This document shows positions 34,895 through 42,573 of a DNA stretch of 64,000 bases, in pieces; position 1 is the stretch's first letter, and each line of letters opens with the position of its first letter. The notes under the pieces are model-generated. The model was not told the DNA's origin. It saw nothing but the letters and a program-made list of their open reading frames with translations, and did not search any database. Source of the DNA: Paracoccaceae bacterium. Lineage in GTDB: Bacteria > Pseudomonadota > Alphaproteobacteria > Rhodobacterales > Rhodobacteraceae. The position numbers and the translations under genes were made by a program. The stretch spans positions 124,001 to 188,000 of the forward strand of contig JACVZW010000075.1 in NCBI GenBank assembly GCA_014654775.1, written 5' to 3'.

Positions 34895-35013
34895 GGACCG
34901 GGGCGTTCCGTCCCGCGGTTGCCATCCTGCGGTGCGGGTTGGCGCTTGTTCGGGCGCTGTTCAGGGCGCTGGCCTGCGGCAAGAAGCAAAGCTTCGGCTA
35001 GGATCTGTAACAT
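34864..35013 (-). CDS. Possible 49-residue small protein divergent from hvrB
   Basis: A minus-strand ATG frame of 49 codons with AGGAG six bases upstream. The product opens MLQILAEALLLAAGQRPEQR (one amphipathic/hydrophobic helix) and ends in a Pro/Arg/Gly-rich polar tail. Its start lies 98 bp from the divergent hvrB start, and its 3' end overlaps the HD hydrolase gene by 31 bp antisense. Codon use resembles its neighbours. No family is recognised; the ribosome-binding site is the main support. Confidence 0.4.
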   Translation of the reverse strand: MLQILAEALLLAAGQRPEQRPNKRQPAPQDGNRGTERPGPYTPPSRVGG

Positions 35014-35111
35014 TTTCTACTCCTGTCACTTGGTTTGTACTGGCACATATAGGCGTAATTCGGCATTGTTCCGAGTCAGAAAACTTTCAAAACTGTTAGT
35101 TCAACTATCAT

Positions 35112-35987
35112 ATGTTGATTGACTGGCGCGCCCTTCCCCCCCTGTCTTCGTTGCGCGCCTTCGCGGCGGTGGCGGAGCTTGGCGGGTTTTCGCAGGCGGC
35201 ACGGGCGTTGAATGTGACCCATGCAGCCGTGGCCCAGCAGGTGCGCGCGCTGGAACAGGTGCTGGATACGCCACTGGTGGCGCGGAACGGGCGGGGCATG
35301 GCCCTGACGGCGGAAGGGCAGCAATTGGCGCAGGCCTTGACCGACGGGTTCGGGAGCATCGCCATGGGCGTAGCGGCGCTGCGGGCGGGCGGGTCGGATC
35401 GGCCCGTGCGGATCACGCTGACTGCAAGCTTTGCAACGCAATGGCTGATGCCGCGGTTGAAGGAGTTCTGGGACAAGCATCCGGACATCGCGCTGTCGCT
35501 GCACCCGGATGCGCGGGTGCTTGATCTGCGGCGGGACGGGATGGACCTGGGCATCCGTTATGGCAATGGGGATTGGCCGGGGGTCAATTCGCGCTTCCTA
35601 GCCCCGGCCCGGATGGCTGTGGCGGCGGCTCCCGATCTGCTTGAGGGAAGGACAGCGCTGTCTGTGACCGAGATGCAGGAGATGGAGTGGATTCTTGCGC
35701 GCGACTGGCCAGAACAGGAGAATTACCTGAAGAGCCTCGGGCTTAAGCCGGAAGCCCTTTCGCGGACGGAATTCGTCAATGAGGAATTGTCTCTGGCGGC
35801 GGCACGGCAGGGACTTGGCCTTGTCGTCGAAAGCCTTGCCTTGATGGAAGACGATCTGGAGGAAGGGCGCCTGACACTCCTGCATGACAGCAAGGACAGG
35901 CTGCCCGCCTATTTCATCGTCACCCAGCCGGGCCCGCAGCGCGCAGCGACGCGGGCCTTTCTGAAGTGGCTGGAGCAGGCTGCCTGA
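35112..35987 (+). CDS. hvrB: LysR-type regulator HvrB
   Basis: A 291-residue LysR-family transcription factor. The winged HTH is at residues 12-70 (LSSLRAFAAVAELGGFSQAA, LNVTHAAVAQQVRALE), and the substrate domain opens RPVRITLTASFATQWLMPRL as in the GcvA branch. Position between the HD gene/ahcY and hvrA matches hvrB of R. capsulatus, a light-repressed activator of ahcY and the adjacent orf5; the assignment rests on family plus synteny. Its TGA abuts the TGA of the convergent hvrA. Confidence 0.82.
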   Translation: MLIDWRALPPLSSLRAFAAVAELGGFSQAARALNVTHAAVAQQVRALEQVLDTPLVARNGRGMALTAEGQQLAQALTDGFGSIAMGVAALRAGGSDRPVRITLTASFATQWLMPRLKEFWDKHPDIALSLHPDARVLDLRRDGMDLGIRYGNGDWPGVNSRFLAPARMAVAAAPDLLEGRTALSVTEMQEMEWILARDWPEQENYLKSLGLKPEALSRTEFVNEELSLAAARQGLGLVVESLALMEDDLEEGRLTLLHDSKDRLPAYFIVTQPGPQRAATRAFLKWLEQAA

Positions 35988-36302
35988 TCAGACCGACAGG
36001 TCTTCGGGTTTCTTCCCGGCGGCAAGGGCCTCGGCGAACCAGCGCGGTTTGCGGCCACGGCCCGACCATGTATCGGCGGGATTGGCGGGATTGGCGAATT
36101 TCGCCGACGCCGGGGCACGTTTGCGGGTGGCAGATGCTCCCGTGAGTTCCGCGAGGGAATAACCCATTTCGCGGGCCTTTTCCTCTAACTCCGCGAGGGC
36201 GTGCTTTTTCTTGCGGTCTTCGTAATTCGAAATCGCACGGGCCACCTGGCCCTGAAGTTCCTTGAGTTCCTTGAGGGACATGGAATTAAGGTCGATGCTC
36301 AT
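35988..36302 (-). CDS. hvrA: H-NS family regulator HvrA
   Basis: A 104-residue nucleoid-associated regulator. An N-terminal coiled coil (LKELKELQGQVARAISNYED and on to about 50) is followed by a C-terminal H-NS DNA-binding motif, DTWSGRGRKPRWFAEAL. HvrA in Rhodobacter is a trans-acting regulator of photosynthesis and nitrogen-fixation genes coded next to regA, as here. ATG 36302 has GGAG upstream; a TTG start at 36317 would add five residues. Confidence 0.88.
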   Translation of the reverse strand: MSIDLNSMSLKELKELQGQVARAISNYEDRKKKHALAELEEKAREMGYSLAELTGASATRKRAPASAKFANPANPADTWSGRGRKPRWFAEALAAGKKPEDLSV

Positions 36303-36371
36303 TCCGGCGCACTCCAATCGGCTGGGATGCGCTCTTGTTACGGCACCGTGGTTATTAATTCAATGGCGTGA

Positions 36372-36926
36372 TTATTTCGGGCTGCGCTTTGCGAGAATGC
36401 GCTGCAGGGTGCGGCGATGCATACTAAGCCTGCGGGCGGTTTCCGAGACGTTTCTATCGCACATTTCGTAGACACGCTGGATATGCTCCCAACGGACGCG
36501 ATCTGCCGACATCGGATTTTCCGGTGGGGCGGGAAGTGTTTCCGTCCGCGACAGAAGGGCGTTGGTCACGTCATTGGCATCGGCGGGTTTGGACAGATAA
36601 TCGGTGGCGCCGATCTTCACGGCGGCGACAGCCGTTGCAATGGCCCCATATCCAGTAAGGACGACGATCCGACAATCGGGGCGGCGTTCGCGCAGGGTTT
36701 CCACGACATCAAGACCGTTGCCGTCTTCGAGGCGCAGGTCCACCACCGCATAGGCCGGTGGGCGCGTCATCGCGATGGCCTTGCCAGCCGCGACACTTTC
36801 GGCCGTTTCAGGCAAAAAACCACGCTTTTCCATGGCCTTGGCCAGGCGCTTTACGAAAGGTTCGTCATCATCGACCAACAGGAGGGTCCGGTCCGGGCCA
36901 AGCTCGGCGGTCAGGTCGTCAGCCAT
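36372..36926 (-). CDS. regA: Redox response regulator RegA/PrrA
   Basis: A 184-residue global regulator of photosynthesis, respiration, carbon and nitrogen metabolism. Receiver with LLVDDDEPF (16-24), phospho-acceptor Asp63 in VVDLRLEDGNG (the same number as in R. capsulatus RegA) and SKPAD; a flexible Pro-rich linker; then a Fis-type HTH (NVSETARRLSMHRRTLQRIL). It is phosphorylated by RegB, coded nearby, and lies downstream of senC on the same strand. Confidence 0.95.
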   Translation of the reverse strand: MADDLTAELGPDRTLLLVDDDEPFVKRLAKAMEKRGFLPETAESVAAGKAIAMTRPPAYAVVDLRLEDGNGLDVVETLRERRPDCRIVVLTGYGAIATAVAAVKIGATDYLSKPADANDVTNALLSRTETLPAPPENPMSADRVRWEHIQRVYEMCDRNVSETARRLSMHRRTLQRILAKRSPK

Positions 36927-36997
36927 GCGGTTCCCCTGTGTTCTGGTCTTGCCCGAAAGTTAGGCGGGTTTCGGGGTTTGGTCAAATCCTACTGGTC

Positions 36998-37609
36998 TCA
37001 GTTCGACAGGAAGCAGGCCGTTCGCTCGGCAATCTGTTCGGCCGTTTCGTCACGTTTGAAGAAATCGACAAATCCGGTTTCGGGAAGGACGAGATAGGTG
37101 AAGGTAGAATGATCGACGAGATAGAATTCTGGATCTTCGGAATTCTGTTTTCGAAAATAGGTCTTATAGGCCTGTGACGCCGCCTTGACCTGTTCAAGGC
37201 TGCCCGTGAGGCCGATCATCTTCGGATGGTGATTGAATGCAAAATCCCGCACAACATCGGCTGTATCGCGTTCGGGATCGATGCTGATGAAGATCGGGGT
37301 CACGTCGAAGCCGCGCTCTTCAAGGATGTCGACAGCCTCGGCATTACGGGCATTGTCGAGAGGGCAGACATCGGGACAAAAGGTATACCCGAAATAGACA
37401 AGGCTTGGTTTCGTAATGACGTCTTTTTCGGTGACGGTCCGGCCTTCGCCGTCGACCAGCGTGAAGGGGCCACCGATATCGCCACCAACGGTGCCGCCGC
37501 GACATTGGGCAAATTGATCCGCCGGTCCAGCGAATTGCGCATAAGCGAAGAGGCCACCCACCATTCCGATCACCGTTGCCGCCGCAAGACCTGCGTAAAG
37601 TTTGCTCAT
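36998..37609 (-). CDS. senC: SCO1/SenC/PrrC copper protein
   Basis: A 203-residue membrane-anchored thioredoxin-fold protein of the SCO family, involved in copper delivery to cytochrome oxidase and in RegB/PrrB signalling. One N-terminal membrane helix (about 5-26), the copper site Cys78-x3-Cys82 (FCPDVCP), and the third ligand His in VDHSTFTYLV are present. ATG 37609 has AAGGAG upstream; the longer frame overlaps regB. It is divergent from regB (95 bp) and upstream of regA. Confidence 0.93.
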   Translation of the reverse strand: MSKLYAGLAAATVIGMVGGLFAYAQFAGPADQFAQCRGGTVGGDIGGPFTLVDGEGRTVTEKDVITKPSLVYFGYTFCPDVCPLDNARNAEAVDILEERGFDVTPIFISIDPERDTADVVRDFAFNHHPKMIGLTGSLEQVKAASQAYKTYFRKQNSEDPEFYLVDHSTFTYLVLPETGFVDFFKRDETAEQIAERTACFLSN

Positions 37610-37704
37610 GCCGTTGCTCCTTGCCGTTCGGGCACATTGATCCTGCATGCGGCGCTGCTTAACAATGCGAAACTTGGTCACGTCGCCGTGTGGGGCCCCC
37701 CCTG

Positions 37705-39093
37705 ATGATGAATCCCGGCTTCGGCCTTCTGTCACGCGATACGCGCAGCGACTGGGTTCGGCTGCGCACCCTGATCCTGTTGCGCTGGATGGCGATCACC
37801 GGGCAGATCGCTGCAATCACGGTGGCCGACCGCGTCTACGGAATCGAGCTGCCTCTGGGCCTTTGCTACATGGCAGTGGGCGCATCGATCATCGCCAATC
37901 TGATTTCCATCTTCGTCTATCCCGAAAACAAGCGGTTGAGCGAAGTTGAGGCGATGCTGACGCTGCTTTTCGATCTGTCGCAATTGGCCTTTCTGCTTTA
38001 CCTCACCGGCGGGCTGACCAATCCTTTCGCCCTGCTGATCCTTGCGCCTGTCACGATTTCGGCGTCGGCATTGGAACTGCGGACGACGCTCCTTCTTGGG
38101 GCTTTGGCGATCCTGTTCACCACACTGATCGCCTTCGTGAATGTGCCGCTGCGATTTGCAGATGGGACGTCGCTGCAGGTGCCGCTGGTCTTCGAGTTCG
38201 GGTTCTGGCTGGCGATCGTTATCGGGATTGTCTTTCTGGGGCTGTATTCGCGGCGGATCGCGACCGAGATCAGGTCGATGTCCGATGCGCTGCTTGCAAC
38301 GCAGATGGCGCTGGCGCGTGAGCAGAAGCTGACGGATCTGGGTGGCGTCGTGGCTGCGGCGGCGCATGAACTGGGCACGCCTCTGGCGACGATTAAGTTG
38401 GTCAGCGCCGAGATGATGGAAGAATTGAAGGATCAGCCTCATCTGGCCGAGGATGCGCGGCTGATCCGGGATCAGGCTGACCGCTGCCGAGACATCCTGC
38501 GCAGCATGGGGCGGGCAGGAAAGGATGACCTGCATCTTCGGCAGGCACCGCTTGCGTCGGTCCTGCGTGAAGCGGCAGAGCCGCATATGGGGCGGGGGAA
38601 AGATGTCGCCTTCAGCCTGATGCCGGGACCCGGGGCGGGGGATCGGCAGCCCACGATCCTGCGGCGGCCTGAAGTGATTCACGGGTTGCGCAATCTCATA
38701 CAGAACGCAGTGGATTTTTCGCGGACAAAGGTCTGGGTGGATGGGGAATGGACGGACCGCACCATCACGATCCGGATCGTTGACGACGGCGAAGGCTATC
38801 CGCCGCAGGTCATCGGCCGGATCGGAGATCCTTTTGTGCGATCCCGCCGATCGGTTCAGGAGTTGGACCGTCGACCGGAATACGAGGGGATGGGGCTTGG
38901 CCTGTTCATCGCCAAGACACTGCTGGAACGGACGGGCGCGGAGCTGTCTTTTGCCAATGCCTCCGATCCATTCCTTACGCCGGAAGAGCGCCCGGAACGC
39001 TGTGGTGCAATTGTCGAACTGGTGTGGAAGCTGGGCGACATCACCGCGCCGACTAACCGAAGCCTAGGCGACAATCGTCCTTTCGAGGCATGA
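37705..39093 (+). CDS. regB: Redox sensor histidine kinase RegB/PrrB
   Basis: A 462-residue inner-membrane kinase sensing redox state. Six membrane helices (about 25-190), the quinone-site heptapeptide within GGLTNPFALL, the H-box AHELGTPLATI with phospho-accepting His221, redox-active Cys261 in QADRCRDILRSMG, and N/G boxes (LIQNAVDFS, DDGEGYP, GMGLGLFIAKTLL). The His-Cys spacing of 40 equals His225/Cys265 of R. capsulatus RegB. ATG 37705 or 37708 is possible; no strong Shine-Dalgarno. It phosphorylates RegA. Confidence 0.95.
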   Translation: MMNPGFGLLSRDTRSDWVRLRTLILLRWMAITGQIAAITVADRVYGIELPLGLCYMAVGASIIANLISIFVYPENKRLSEVEAMLTLLFDLSQLAFLLYLTGGLTNPFALLILAPVTISASALELRTTLLLGALAILFTTLIAFVNVPLRFADGTSLQVPLVFEFGFWLAIVIGIVFLGLYSRRIATEIRSMSDALLATQMALAREQKLTDLGGVVAAAAHELGTPLATIKLVSAEMMEELKDQPHLAEDARLIRDQADRCRDILRSMGRAGKDDLHLRQAPLASVLREAAEPHMGRGKDVAFSLMPGPGAGDRQPTILRRPEVIHGLRNLIQNAVDFSRTKVWVDGEWTDRTITIRIVDDGEGYPPQVIGRIGDPFVRSRRSVQELDRRPEYEGMGLGLFIAKTLLERTGAELSFANASDPFLTPEERPERCGAIVELVWKLGDITAPTNRSLGDNRPFEA

Positions 39094-39211
39094 ACGCTGC
39101 AAGGTTTGCGCCGCTGACCCGTTACCAAGCGGGCGGAGTTTTCGAGGCTGTAGAATTAACGAACTGTTAAGGTTACTCGCCTATAAGTTGCACTCAACTT
39201 CGGATGGGCGC

Positions 39212-40369
39212 ATGGACCTTTTGGGCGAGTTCAACGGTGTCGCTTTCGGGCTGGGCGTTGCTATCCTTGCCCTGACCTTGGCCATTCGCCTTGACGGAAA
39301 CACCGTTCTTCGCCGTCTTGCCCTTCGGCGGGCCGCGGCACGGGCTGCGCAGAGATTGCCCTTTCCCGTATGGCTCCGGCCGCAAGACGGGGTGGTGGGG
39401 CGGGCGCCGGCATGGGCAAATGACGCCTTCCATCGCCTTTCGCCCGAGGATCGAACCCGGCTGCTGCAAGAACACGGACGCATAACAATCGGCGCGGTTG
39501 GGGATGGCGGGCGGTTCGAGCGGCAAGAGATCGGCGATCTGGGTTTTGCCCTGCCCTGTGACGATCTGGTGCGGGCGGAAGAGTCGCTGCGCGATCTGCT
39601 GCAAACGATGACCCAGACCTTTGCGCAGCTTCCCTTGGGTATCGCGGTCTTCGATTCCAAGCGCCGCTTATCCAGCTTCAATCCGGTCCTTGCCGAATTG
39701 ACGGGGCTTTCTCCGGCCTTCCTATCGCGGCGGCCCGCCCTTACGGCGATGCTGGATGCGATGCGGGATCGGAGCATGGTTCCCGAACCACCAAACTGGA
39801 AGGATTGGCGGGCGGGCCTCGCGAATATGGATCGCCCTGCTGCGACGGGGGGCTTCGAGGATATCTGGGCCCTGCCCGGAGGGCAGACCTATCGCGTGAC
39901 CGGACAGCAGCATCGGGGCGGCGGTCTGGCCTTGATGATCGAAGACATCTCGTCCGAGATCCTGCGCGGGCGTCGGTACCGCGCCAGTCTGGACCTTTGC
40001 CAAGGGGTGATCGACAGGATGGAGGAAGGCATCGCCGTCTTTGCGGCCTCTGGCCAGCTGGTCCTGTCCAATCTCGCATATGCGTCGCTTTGGGGACACG
40101 ATCCGGGGGGCGGCGTGAAGAAGATGGACCTGCGGCAATTGGCAGGGCATTGGCGCGCTGCCTCGGCACCGACGAGTGTTTGGGCTGAACTGGAGACGTT
40201 TGGCGAGTTGACCGAAGATCGCCGGGCTTGGCAAGGAGAGGCGCGGTTGACTGACGGTCGGCTGATCCGCTGCCGCTGTGAGCCGATGACCGAAGGGGCG
40301 ATGCTGGTGGGGTTTCGTACGGTCCCGGCGGAGGGGCCGCAGAAAACGATCCAAGCTGGAAGTGCCTGA
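39212..40369 (+). CDS. Membrane-anchored PAS-only protein
   Basis: A 385-residue protein with one N-terminal membrane helix (about 5-25, FNGVAFGLGVAILALTLAI) and at least two PAS-like domains (about 130-255, LPLGIAVFDSKRRLSSFN; and 270-370, MEEGIAVFAASGQLVLSN). There is no HisKA, HATPase, GGDEF or EAL domain downstream, although the layout is that of a sensor kinase input half. It lies 118 bp after regB and just before tsaE. ATG 39212 is chosen over an upstream TTG. Function unknown; it may be a pseudo-sensor that partners another kinase. Confidence 0.7.
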   Translation: MDLLGEFNGVAFGLGVAILALTLAIRLDGNTVLRRLALRRAAARAAQRLPFPVWLRPQDGVVGRAPAWANDAFHRLSPEDRTRLLQEHGRITIGAVGDGGRFERQEIGDLGFALPCDDLVRAEESLRDLLQTMTQTFAQLPLGIAVFDSKRRLSSFNPVLAELTGLSPAFLSRRPALTAMLDAMRDRSMVPEPPNWKDWRAGLANMDRPAATGGFEDIWALPGGQTYRVTGQQHRGGGLALMIEDISSEILRGRRYRASLDLCQGVIDRMEEGIAVFAASGQLVLSNLAYASLWGHDPGGGVKKMDLRQLAGHWRAASAPTSVWAELETFGELTEDRRAWQGEARLTDGRLIRCRCEPMTEGAMLVGFRTVPAEGPQKTIQAGSA

Positions 40370-40409
40370 TGCGCTTGCGGTGCCGGGAGGGGACGGTAAA
40401 ACTGCGAGC

Positions 40410-40886
40410 ATGACCACCGCAGCCCCCCCTGAAACCGTTCTGTCCCTTTCGGACGACGCAGCTACAGCGGCGTTGGGAGAACGGCTGGCCCGGCTGCTGC
40501 AGCCCGGAGATACCGTGCTTTTGGAAGGGCCGATCGGGGCGGGGAAATCGCATCTGGCCCGCGCCTTGATCCGGGCGCGGCTTGGGCGGATGGAGGATGT
40601 GCCATCGCCAACCTTCACCTTGGTACAGACCTATGAGGCGGCCGATACGGAAATCTGGCATGCCGATCTTTACCGCCTTAGCCACCCGGATGAGGTGCTG
40701 GAGCTGGGACTGGAACAGGCTTTCGGAACAGCGATCTGCCTTGTCGAGTGGCCGGACAGACTTGGCCCGCATCTGCCTGCGGACGCGCTGCATCTGCAGC
40801 TTTCGGTCCAAGGGGAGGGTCGGTGTGCTGTCCTGCGCGGGGGACGGCCGGGTTTGCAAAAGCGTCTGGCGGGCTTGGGCGCATGA
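40410..40886 (+). CDS. tsaE: tRNA t6A biosynthesis ATPase TsaE
   Basis: A 158-residue P-loop ATPase needed with TsaB/TsaD for t6A37 synthesis. Walker A is LLEGPIGAGKSHLARALI (about 37-54), followed by DVPSPTFTLVQTYE, and the HxDxYR motif appears as WHADLYRLSHPDEV, then CLVEWPDRLG. Length fits the family. The frame extends to 40362 but ATG 40410 gives the usual N-terminus. It overlaps the kinase gene downstream by ATGA. Confidence 0.92.
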   Translation: MTTAAPPETVLSLSDDAATAALGERLARLLQPGDTVLLEGPIGAGKSHLARALIRARLGRMEDVPSPTFTLVQTYEAADTEIWHADLYRLSHPDEVLELGLEQAFGTAICLVEWPDRLGPHLPADALHLQLSVQGEGRCAVLRGGRPGLQKRLAGLGA

Positions 40887-41899
40887 CGGATCGGCGGGCG
40901 ATGTCGGAGAGGTTTCTCGGTCGAGCCGGATGGGGGGCGGCAGACCGACAGCCGCTGGCAGGGGACGCGTCGGAGCGGCGCTATGATCGGCTGTCCGGGC
41001 CGGGAGGCAGTGCCGTCCTGATGGATGCCCCGCCGGGGATCGCGGATGACACGGCGACTTTCGCGCGGATCGCGCGGCATCTGGCGGGTCTGGGCCTGTC
41101 GCCGCCCGCGATCCTTGCCGAGGATCATGGGGAAGGCTTTCTTCTGCTTGAAGATCTGGGTGACGGGCTTTTCGCGCGCCTCGTGGCCAGTGACCCGGCT
41201 TTGGAAGCGCCGCTTTACGCCGCCGCGACGGATGTTCTGTTGCGATTGCAAAAAGGGCCTGTGGCGCAAGATTTGCCTGACCTTTCGGCGCACGATTGGG
41301 CGGAAGCGGCGGCTTTCGCCTTGTCATGGTACGCCTTTGCCGCAGTGGGAAAAGCGCCTGATCCGGCCATATTCGTAACGATTCTGGAGCGTCTGATGCG
41401 CGACCATGCCGATGGGCCGCGGGTCATGATCCTGCGCGACTACCATGCGGAGAATCTGCTCTGGCTACCGGACCGGAACGGGGTGGCAAATGTGGGTCTA
41501 CTGGACTTCCAACTCGCCCAGATGGGACAGCCGGGATATGATCTGGTTTCGCTTCTTCAGGATGCGCGCCGGGATGTTGCTGCAACGACCGAGCGGGCCA
41601 TGATCGCCCGCTATTGCGCGGCACTGGGGCGGGACGAAGCGCTATTTGCCGCGTCCTATGCCGTGCTTGGGGCGCAGCGTGCGCTTAGAATACTCGGTGT
41701 CTTCGCGCGTCTGTGCCTGAAGGCGGGCAAGACGGGCTATGTCGGGTTGATTCCGCGCGTTTGGGCACATTTGCAGCGCAATCTGGTGCATCCGGCATTG
41801 GGGCCGTTGGCGGCGATCTGCGGCGACCTACTGCCGGTGCCCGACAAGGAAATCTTGGAAAGGATCCGTGCGCAATGCGGTCACTATCCCCTCCGCTGA
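40883..41899 (+). CDS. amgK: Sugar kinase AmgK (aminoglycoside phosphotransferase fold)
   Basis: A 338-residue APH-fold kinase with [11 protein letters not shown] near the N-terminus, the Brenner motif [13 protein letters not shown] and GLLDFQLAQ. The adjacent MurU-like nucleotidyltransferase points to AmgK, which phosphorylates the anomeric position of N-acetylmuramate/N-acetylglucosamine in peptidoglycan recycling. ATGA overlap with tsaE. The kinase activity on amino sugars is inferred from the pair and synteny. Confidence 0.8.
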   Translation: MTDRRAMSERFLGRAGWGAADRQPLAGDASERRYDRLSGPGGSAVLMDAPPGIADDTATFARIARHLAGLGLSPPAILAEDHGEGFLLLEDLGDGLFARLVASDPALEAPLYAAATDVLLRLQKGPVAQDLPDLSAHDWAEAAAFALSWYAFAAVGKAPDPAIFVTILERLMRDHADGPRVMILRDYHAENLLWLPDRNGVANVGLLDFQLAQMGQPGYDLVSLLQDARRDVAATTERAMIARYCAALGRDEALFAASYAVLGAQRALRILGVFARLCLKAGKTGYVGLIPRVWAHLQRNLVHPALGPLAAICGDLLPVPDKEILERIRAQCGHYPLR

Positions 41900-42573
41900 T
41901 GTTGTTCGCGGCCGGGTTGGGCACGCGGATGGGGCAGCTTACGGCGACACGGCCCAAACCCCTGATCCCGGTGGCGGGAAAGCCGCTTATCGATCACGCG
42001 CTGGCACTGGCAGAGGCGGCGGACATCAACCGGATCGTGGCCAACAGCCATTACCTGCCCGAACAGATCGAGGCGCATCTGGCGCCGCGCGGGATCGCGG
42101 TTTCCCGAGAGACGCCAAGAATCCTTGAGACAGGGGGCGGGCTGAGACAGGCGCTGCCCTTGCTCGGCGATGACCCAGTGCTGACCCTGAACACAGATGC
42201 CGTCTGGACGGGGCGCAACCCGCTGCGCCAACTGATCGACGCGTGGGACGGCGCGCGGATGGATGGTCTGCTGCTGCTGCTGCCTGTGGCAAAGGCGACA
42301 GGCCATACGGGCACCGGTGATTTTGTGATGGAAGCGGATGGCCGCCTTGCAAGGGCTTTCGGGCGGTCTGGCCCGGTCTACCTTGGCGCACAGATCGTGA
42401 AGACGGCGGGTTTGGCCGGTATTGCAGACGAGGTCTTTTCGCTTAACCTTCTATGGGACCGCATGATTTCCGAGGGCCGGTTGTTCGGGTTGGTGCATGA
42501 CGGGGGATGGTGCGATGTGGGGCGCCCCGAGGGGATCGCGATGGCGGAAAACCTGCTGAGGTCGGGTTCATGA
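41875..42573 (+). CDS. murU: N-acetylmuramate-1-phosphate uridylyltransferase-like MurU
   Basis: A 232-residue sugar-1-phosphate nucleotidyltransferase. Opening loop [20 protein letters not shown] binds the nucleotide, followed by [15 protein letters not shown], and the metal Asp lies in [11 protein letters not shown]. With AmgK it would make UDP-MurNAc from recycled MurNAc, bypassing the fosfomycin-sensitive MurA route. ATG 41875 gives a complete first beta strand and overlaps amgK by 25 bp; ATG 41899 would cut that strand. Confidence 0.82.
   Translation: MRSLSPPLMLFAAGLGTRMGQLTATRPKPLIPVAGKPLIDHALALAEAADINRIVANSHYLPEQIEAHLAPRGIAVSRETPRILETGGGLRQALPLLGDDPVLTLNTDAVWTGRNPLRQLIDAWDGARMDGLLLLLPVAKATGHTGTGDFVMEADGRLARAFGRSGPVYLGAQIVKTAGLAGIADEVFSLNLLWDRMISEGRLFGLVHDGGWCDVGRPEGIAMAENLLRSGS

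Noticed and set aside
39741-41327. 528-codon minus-strand frame opposite tsaE/amgK
   Set aside because: Pro/Arg/Ser-rich shadow; tsaE and amgK motifs are on the plus strand.
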